A stretch of 64,000 bases of DNA from positions 372,001 to 436,000 of the forward strand of contig NZ_BMKW01000001.1 in assembly GCF_014644535.1 (NCBI RefSeq). Reading direction: 5' to 3'. Under the pieces are notes generated by a model. It worked only from the letters and a program-made list of their open reading frames with translations, was not told the DNA's origin and did not search any database. The stretch is from Neoroseomonas lacus. GTDB taxonomy: Bacteria; Pseudomonadota; Alphaproteobacteria; Acetobacterales; Acetobacteraceae. The translations under genes were made by a program, and so were the position numbers. How positions within the stretch are numbered: position 1 is the first letter of the stretch; the number at the start of each line of letters is the position of its first letter. Shown in pieces: positions 59,518-64,000 of the stretch.

Positions 59518-60504
59518 ATGAATCTTCGCCGCCGCGCCCTGATGGGCGCCGGATTCGCGGCCGCGGCGCTGCCGCTGTTCCGCGCCGAGGCCGCCGCGCC
59601 CTTCGTCGGCCGGGGCGCGCCCGCTTGGTACCGCTTCCGCTTCGGCGACTATGAGGCGACGATTGTCTCCGACGGCTCGCTGCCCCTGGGCAAGCCGGAT
59701 GACAGCTTCACCGGCGCCCAGCCGGGGCAGATCGCCACGCTGCTGCGCTCGGAATTCCTCGACCCCGCCTCGGCGACGCTCGAACAGAATGCGCTGATCC
59801 TGAATACCGGGCGGCAACTCATCCTGTTCGACACCGGTATGGGCGACAGCATGGGCGAGGCCAGCAAGATGTTCGGCCCGACCACTGGGCGGATGCTCGC
59901 CAACATGCGCGCGGCGGGCATCGACCCGGCGCAGATCGACCTGGTCGTGCTCTCCCACGCCCATTGCGACCATTGCTGGGCGCTGGTCGATGGCCAGGGC
60001 AACCGCAACTTCCCCAACGCCCAGGTGGCGGTGACCGAGGCGGATCTGCGCTATTGGACCGATGACGCGAACAAGCGCGGGCCGGCCTTCATGGTGCCCT
60101 TCATCGACGGGGCGAAGAAGAACCTCTCGGCCTATCGCGACCGCATGATCATGGTCCGCGACGGGCAGGAAGTGACCGCCGGCGTCAGCGCTATCTCGGC
60201 GCCGGGGCATACGGTCGGTCACACCATCTACGCCATCAGTTCCGGGCCGAACACCATGGTCTATACGGGCGACCTAGCGCATCATCAGGTGCTGCTGTTG
60301 CGCCACCCGATGTGGGAATTCGCCTTCGACACCGACCCGAAGCAGTCGGCGCAGTCGCGCTCCCGGCAACTAGAACGTTTTGCCACCGACCGGACGATGC
60401 TGCTGTCCTATCACTTCCCCTGGCCGGGGCTTGGGCATGTGGCCAAGCAAGGCGAGGGCTATGGCTGGTATCCGGCGGGGATGGACGTGACCAGCCTCGG
60501 CTGA
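59518..60504 (+). CDS. Exported MBL-fold metallo-hydrolase
   Basis: A 328-residue metallo-beta-lactamase-fold protein. The Tat-like signal [24 protein letters not shown] is followed by ILFDTGMGD and the dinuclear metal motif [12 protein letters not shown] with His147, His149, Asp151 and His152. [10 protein letters not shown] supplies the next His and YTGDLAHH the bridging Asp. A late [13 protein letters not shown] holds the last His. It is probably a periplasmic hydrolase of an unknown ester or lactone; quorum quenching is possible but not shown. CAGGAGG eight bases upstream is a strong binding site. Confidence 0.9.
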   Translation: MNLRRRALMGAGFAAAALPLFRAEAAAPFVGRGAPAWYRFRFGDYEATIVSDGSLPLGKPDDSFTGAQPGQIATLLRSEFLDPASATLEQNALILNTGRQLILFDTGMGDSMGEASKMFGPTTGRMLANMRAAGIDPAQIDLVVLSHAHCDHCWALVDGQGNRNFPNAQVAVTEADLRYWTDDANKRGPAFMVPFIDGAKKNLSAYRDRMIMVRDGQEVTAGVSAISAPGHTVGHTIYAISSGPNTMVYTGDLAHHQVLLLRHPMWEFAFDTDPKQSAQSRSRQLERFATDRTMLLSYHFPWPGLGHVAKQGEGYGWYPAGMDVTSLG

Positions 60505-60728
60505 GTGGCCGTTCGAGAATGCGCCAGCCGGCGCGTTCTCGTGTTCGGCACCGGCCGTGCACCCGGCCGGGCCGTCAGGAGGGGCGGTCCTGGCGGTCCG
60601 GCAGGGACTTCGGCGCGTGGATACGGGGGGGCGGGCTTGCCGCCCCCGCCGAGGCGGTGCAATTTCCGCGCGCATCGGCCGCCCCGCGCGGGCGAACCCG
60701 CACCCGCACGCTCCGCAGAGGACAGCTC

Positions 60729-61940
60729 ATGGCCAAGATCAAGGTAAAGACCCCCGTCGTCGAGATGGACGGGGACGAGATGACCCGCATCATTTGGGGT
60801 TTCATCAAGGACAAGCTGATCCTCCCGTATCTCGACATCGACCTGAAGTATTACGACCTCGGCATCGAGTATCGCGACCAGACCGACGACCAGGTGACAG
60901 TGGACGCGGCGAACGCGACCAAGCAGTACGGCGTCGGCGTGAAGTGCGCGACCATCACCCCCGATGAGGCGCGCGTCGCCGAATTCGGCCTGAAGAAGAT
61001 GTGGCGCAGCCCGAACGGCACCATCCGCAACATCCTCGACGGCACCATCTTCCGCGAGCCGATCATCTGCCAGAACGTGCCCCGCCTGGTGCCGCATTGG
61101 TCGAAGCCGATCGTCGTCGGCCGCCATGCGTATGGCGACATCTACCGCTCGGTCGAGATGAAGGTGCCGGGCGCCGGCACGGTGAAGATGACCTACACGC
61201 CCGAGGGCGGCGCGCCGCAGGAAATCGGCCAGTTCGACTTCAAGGCCGGCGGCGTGGCCATGATGATCCACAACCTGAATGCCTCGATCGAGGGCTTCGC
61301 CCGCGCGTCGCTGAACTACGGGCTGGCGCGCAACTACTCGGTGTACTTCAGCCACAAGAACACGATCCTCAAGGCCTATGACGGCAACTTCAAGGACATC
61401 TTCCGCACCATCTACGACAACGAGTTCAAGGCCGAGTACGAGAAGCGCGGCCTGACCTATGAGGACCGCCTGATCGACGACATGGTCGCCTCCGCCCTGA
61501 AGTGGGAAGGCGGCTACATCTGGGCCTGCAAGAACTACGATGGCGACGTGCAGTCCGACATCGTGGCGCAGGGCTTCGGCTCGCTCGGCCTGATGACCTC
61601 GGTGCTGCTCTCCCCGGATGGGCAGACGGTCGAGTCCGAGGCGGCGCACGGAACGGTGACGCGCCACTACCGCGAGCACCAGAAGGGGCGCGAGACCTCG
61701 ACGAACCCGATCGCCTCGATCTTCGCCTGGACGCGTGGCCTGGCCTATCGCGGCAAGTTCGACGGCACGCCGGACGTGACGGCGTTTGCCGAGACGCTGG
61801 AGAAGGTCTGCATCGACACGGTCGAGAGCGGCTCGATGACCAAGGACCTCGCCATCCTGATCGGCAAGGACCAGCCCTGGCTGACCACCCAGGCCTTCCT
61901 CGCCAAGATCGACGAGAACCTGAAGAAGGCGATGGCCTGA
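60729..61940 (+). CDS. icd: NADP-dependent isocitrate dehydrogenase
   Basis: A 403-residue isocitrate dehydrogenase of the dimeric, eukaryote-like type. It converts isocitrate to 2-oxoglutarate and CO2 with NADP in the TCA cycle. [22 protein letters not shown] at the start, the substrate loop [19 protein letters not shown] near 93-111, [18 protein letters not shown], and the cofactor part [33 protein letters not shown] near 300-332 are all intact. The length equals the family's. A perfect hairpin follows the stop. It is a housekeeping gene, transcribed alone. Confidence 0.97.
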   Translation: MAKIKVKTPVVEMDGDEMTRIIWGFIKDKLILPYLDIDLKYYDLGIEYRDQTDDQVTVDAANATKQYGVGVKCATITPDEARVAEFGLKKMWRSPNGTIRNILDGTIFREPIICQNVPRLVPHWSKPIVVGRHAYGDIYRSVEMKVPGAGTVKMTYTPEGGAPQEIGQFDFKAGGVAMMIHNLNASIEGFARASLNYGLARNYSVYFSHKNTILKAYDGNFKDIFRTIYDNEFKAEYEKRGLTYEDRLIDDMVASALKWEGGYIWACKNYDGDVQSDIVAQGFGSLGLMTSVLLSPDGQTVESEAAHGTVTRHYREHQKGRETSTNPIASIFAWTRGLAYRGKFDGTPDVTAFAETLEKVCIDTVESGSMTKDLAILIGKDQPWLTTQAFLAKIDENLKKAMA

Positions 61941-62311
61941 CGCGGCGCGCGCCACCCCCGACCAGAAGGGGTGGCGCGACCGGAAGGGCCACCCGCCGTG
62001 CGGATAACGGGGCGCTCCCGCGCCTGCGTGTTCGCCGCGGCGGGCTTCACGATGATTCGGCCATGACGTGGGCGGCCGCATGAATCACTCCGGTGCGCTC
62101 GCCGTCGCCCGATGGGCTGGCCCGCGGCCCAGCGTTGTTCAAGAACATCGACGGCAGCCCCATCGCGCATCGGCGGCGCCCTGGCATGTGCCTGACGCCA
62201 CGTGACCGACGGCACGGGCGCCGACCACGGCACGGGAATCACTTGCGAATGGCCGCGGCGCGGGTGCCACTGCGCCAACGCGCCCGCCTCCCCCGCCCCG
62301 CATGGTGCCCG
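61941..62311. other. Intergenic region downstream of icd
   Basis: It begins with the icd terminator hairpin. The remainder is GC-rich, with open frames on both strands that read as Arg/Pro-rich nonsense. I see no further gene, tRNA or clear promoter before the DUF599 gene. Confidence 0.45.
61948..61978 (+). terminator. Terminator hairpin after icd
   Basis: CGCGCCACCCC pairs perfectly over 11 bases with GGGGTGGCGCG, with a 9-base loop, starting eight bases after the icd stop. There is no T-run, as is usual in this GC-rich genome. Confidence 0.65.
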
Positions 62312-62995
62312 ATGAACCTGCCCCTCACCCTACTCGACTGGATCGCCGTCACGATCTTCGCCGCCGCCTGGATCGGCTACGCCTCGGTCGTCGACCGTGT
62401 GCCCTCGATCCGCGCGCGAAGCGTCATCGCCGCCATGGACGTCCATCGCGAGCGCTGGATGCGCGCTTCGCTCGGGCGGGACAATCGCATCGCCGACATC
62501 GCGGCGATCGGCAACCTGATGTCCTCGACGTCCTTCCTCGCCACCACCTCGATCCTGGTGCTCGGCGGGTTGATCGCGATGCTGGCCGCGCCGGACCCGG
62601 CCCGGCGCGTCGTCGCCATCCTGCCCTGGAGCGCGGTGCCGGATGAGATGATGTGGGAAGTGAAGATCGGCCTGCTGCTGGTGATCTTCGTGAACACCTT
62701 CTTCGAATTCACCTGGGCACTACGGCAGTTCAACTACACCTCGACCCTGGTGATGGGCATGCCGAACGACGTCACGGCCCTGTCGCAGGCCAGTGCCGCG
62801 GCGCGGCTCGCCAATCGCGGCGCGCGACATTTCAACACGGGGCTGCGGTCGTACTACTTCGGGCTGGCGGCCCTGGCCTGGATCCTCCATCCGCTGGCGC
62901 TGATCGTCGCCAGCCTGTTCGTGTTGCGGGAGTTGCATCGGCGCGAATTCCGCTCGGCGGCGCGGGATGCGCTGGCGACGCGGGAGATCAGGTGA
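62312..62995 (+). CDS. DUF599 family membrane protein
   Basis: A 227-residue protein of the DUF599 family, of unknown role. Four or so membrane helices (about 5-25, 70-90, 110-135 and 185-210) and the family phrases IGNLMSSTSFLATTSILVLGGLIAML, FVNTFFEFTWALRQFNYTSTLVM and HFNTGLRSYYFGLAALAWILHP are present. ATG 62312 begins LPLTLLDWIAV, the usual N-terminus. It is alone on this strand, converging on the exported protein gene. Confidence 0.85.
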   Translation: MNLPLTLLDWIAVTIFAAAWIGYASVVDRVPSIRARSVIAAMDVHRERWMRASLGRDNRIADIAAIGNLMSSTSFLATTSILVLGGLIAMLAAPDPARRVVAILPWSAVPDEMMWEVKIGLLLVIFVNTFFEFTWALRQFNYTSTLVMGMPNDVTALSQASAAARLANRGARHFNTGLRSYYFGLAALAWILHPLALIVASLFVLRELHRREFRSAARDALATREIR

Positions 62996-63068
62996 GGGTC
63001 AGCGGCGCCGAGGGCATGTGACGCGCCGCCGACGCTTATAGCGGCGGCGCCCCTGCCTGGTCGTTCTC

Positions 63069-63680
63069 TCAAGGCACGCGCAACACCACCCCCGGCATGC
63101 CCCCGCGCCCCAGCCGGCAGGTCGCTGCCACGGCTGCGGCCGGTGGCTCGATGGCGATGGCCGAGGGTTCGCAGCTGCTGCGGCCGAGTTCATCGAACCG
63201 GCGTTCGATCGCGAACGCCTCGCGCAGCGTGCCCTCGGCGGTGATCTCGTGGAAGGTGTAGTCCACGCTGCAACAGCCATTGCGCCCGAGCGTCACCAGC
63301 CGCCCCGCCGCGTCGCGCGAAAAGGCCAGGCCGCTCACCTCCCCTGCCCGGCGGAACCGCGCCTGACCAGGCTGCATGAGCCACACATCCCAGGCGGTAT
63401 TCGCATTGCCGCCGATCACCGGCACCCAGAGGTCGAGCGCGCCATCGCCATTGGTATCGGCAAGGCGCGGCAGGCTGTCCGGCAGGTCCGACTGTACCTC
63501 GATGCGCTGGCTTTCGACGCCACCGTCGAGCACCGCAATGGTCCAGTATTCCGCGTTGGAGACGGCCTGCAGCGTGAGGGGCGGCGCGCCGGGGCGGGTG
63601 GCGCGCAGCGTGGCACGGGCAGCCTCGGCGACCGGCAGCGCGAGCGCGAGCAGCGCAGCGGCGAGCAGCCAGCGCCTCAT
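63069..63680 (-). CDS. Exported hypothetical protein (203 aa)
   Basis: Not assigned. A signal peptide (residues 1-20, RRWLLAAALLALALPVAEA) is followed by a beta-rich domain with an FG-GAP/VCBS-like calcium-loop phrase DTNGDGALDLWVPVIGG near 74-90. Two adjacent Cys (NGCCSVDY) and two later ones may form disulphides. The start overlaps the stop of the P1 peptidase gene upstream (ATGA), so the two are translated together. Confidence 0.75.
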   Translation of the reverse strand: MRRWLLAAALLALALPVAEAARATLRATRPGAPPLTLQAVSNAEYWTIAVLDGGVESQRIEVQSDLPDSLPRLADTNGDGALDLWVPVIGGNANTAWDVWLMQPGQARFRRAGEVSGLAFSRDAAGRLVTLGRNGCCSVDYTFHEITAEGTLREAFAIERRFDELGRSSCEPSAIAIEPPAAAVAATCRLGRGGMPGVVLRVP

Positions 63681-64000
63681 CGCCCATACCTCGCGAGGAT
63701 GGCGCGCAGCGCGTCGAGGTCGATGGCGTGCCCGGTGGCGCGTCGACCCGTGCGGCCATCGCGGCCGATGGTGGTCGTCGCCATGGTCAGCGCGTTGAGC
63801 ACGGCTTCCTCCACCGCCTCGGCCGCGGCGACGAAGAGCGGCGACATGCGGTCATTCGGCCAGTCGGCGATGACCGCCTGTTGCGCACGTCGCTCGGCAT
63901 CGCGCCGCACGCCGGGATGGGTGGAGAAGGCGATGGCGTAGTCGCCCGACCCGTCGCTGAAGGCCGCGCCGGTGCGCGCCAGCCCGGCCATGGCACGGGT
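63677..64000 (-). CDS. P1 family peptidase (DmpA-like), C-terminal end (runs off the right edge)
   Basis: The last 107 codons of a DmpA/L-aminopeptidase-type Ntn hydrolase, open to the edge of the window. FSDGSGDYAIAFSTHPG, FVAAAEAVEEAVLNALTMATT and GRDGRTGRRATGHAIDLDALRAILARYGR are the family's closing motifs. The Ser nucleophile and the self-cleavage site lie outside the window. The Met near 63991 is internal, not the start. Its stop overlaps the start of the exported protein gene. Confidence 0.88.
   Translation of the reverse strand, partial: TRAMAGLARTGAAFSDGSGDYAIAFSTHPGVRRDAERRAQQAVIADWPNDRMSPLFVAAAEAVEEAVLNALTMATTTIGRDGRTGRRATGHAIDLDALRAILARYGR

Noticed and set aside
1..64000. tRNA, rRNA, CRISPR, transposase, integrase or phage genes
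   Set aside because: I looked for cloverleaf patterns in the longer spacers, regular repeat-spacer arrays and recombinase motifs and found none.

Overview
The window is about 64 kb of very GC-rich DNA. It is packed with single genes and short operons whose start and stop codons often overlap. I see no rRNA, tRNA, insertion sequence, CRISPR array or phage block. The gene content suggests an alphaproteobacterium of the Acetobacteraceae/Roseomonas type: TamA/TamB, two Bug-type solute receptors, a Znu system behind a Zur-like site, a Pst-PhoU-PhoB operon behind a Pho box, a DUF1127 protein and an NADP isocitrate dehydrogenase. This placement is inference from content and base composition, not from a marker gene.

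Layout. 1-6.4 kb: the start of an M20 amidohydrolase, divergent from tamA-tamB. 6.4-12.7 kb: an Old Yellow Enzyme homologue, a Zur-type zinc uptake operon, a DUF445 protein, an unknown membrane protein and a glutathione S-transferase. 12.8-14.4 kb: two tandem paralogues with an HMA-like domain and membrane segments, and a small ORF. 14.5-17.7 kb: a luciferase-like oxidoreductase, then a lower-GC island with a frameshifted remnant and a hydrolase-plus-TPR protein. 17.7-26.4 kb: FAA hydrolase, host-attachment protein, NfeD/SPFH pair, SDR, small ORFs, a split sulfopyruvate-decarboxylase-like TPP enzyme, YaiI, an M23 peptidase and an anchored nuclease.

26.6-32.2 kb: one operon with two Bug receptors around a two-subunit molybdenum hydroxylase and a Pht5-like protein. 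32.3-35.7 kb: the Anbu / alpha-E / circularly permuted ATP-grasp cluster. 35.9-44.2 kb: an acetolactate-synthase-like enzyme, an amidase with a small AtzG-like partner, an enolase-superfamily enzyme, gamma-glutamyltransferase, a frameshifted carboxymuconolactone-decarboxylase-like gene and an enoyl-CoA hydratase. 44.2-49.6 kb: Pho box, pstSCAB, phoU, phoB (no phoR). 50-55.1 kb: a LivJHMGF-type ABC operon ending in a cupin gene. 55.2-64 kb: hydrolase, deoxyribosyltransferase-like protein, enoyl-CoA hydratase, DUF1127, FAD monooxygenase, MBL-fold protein, icd, DUF599 and the end of a P1-family peptidase.

The main non-coding signal is a recurring element of two hairpins. It sits directly after the stop codons of at least five genes and also occurs as an inverted pair inside the zinc operon. 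Other regulatory signals are a Zur-like palindrome overlapping the start region of a 39-codon ORF, an 11-bp-period Pho box, an attenuator-like hairpin after pstS, and a hairpin that covers the Shine-Dalgarno sequence of the DUF1127 gene.
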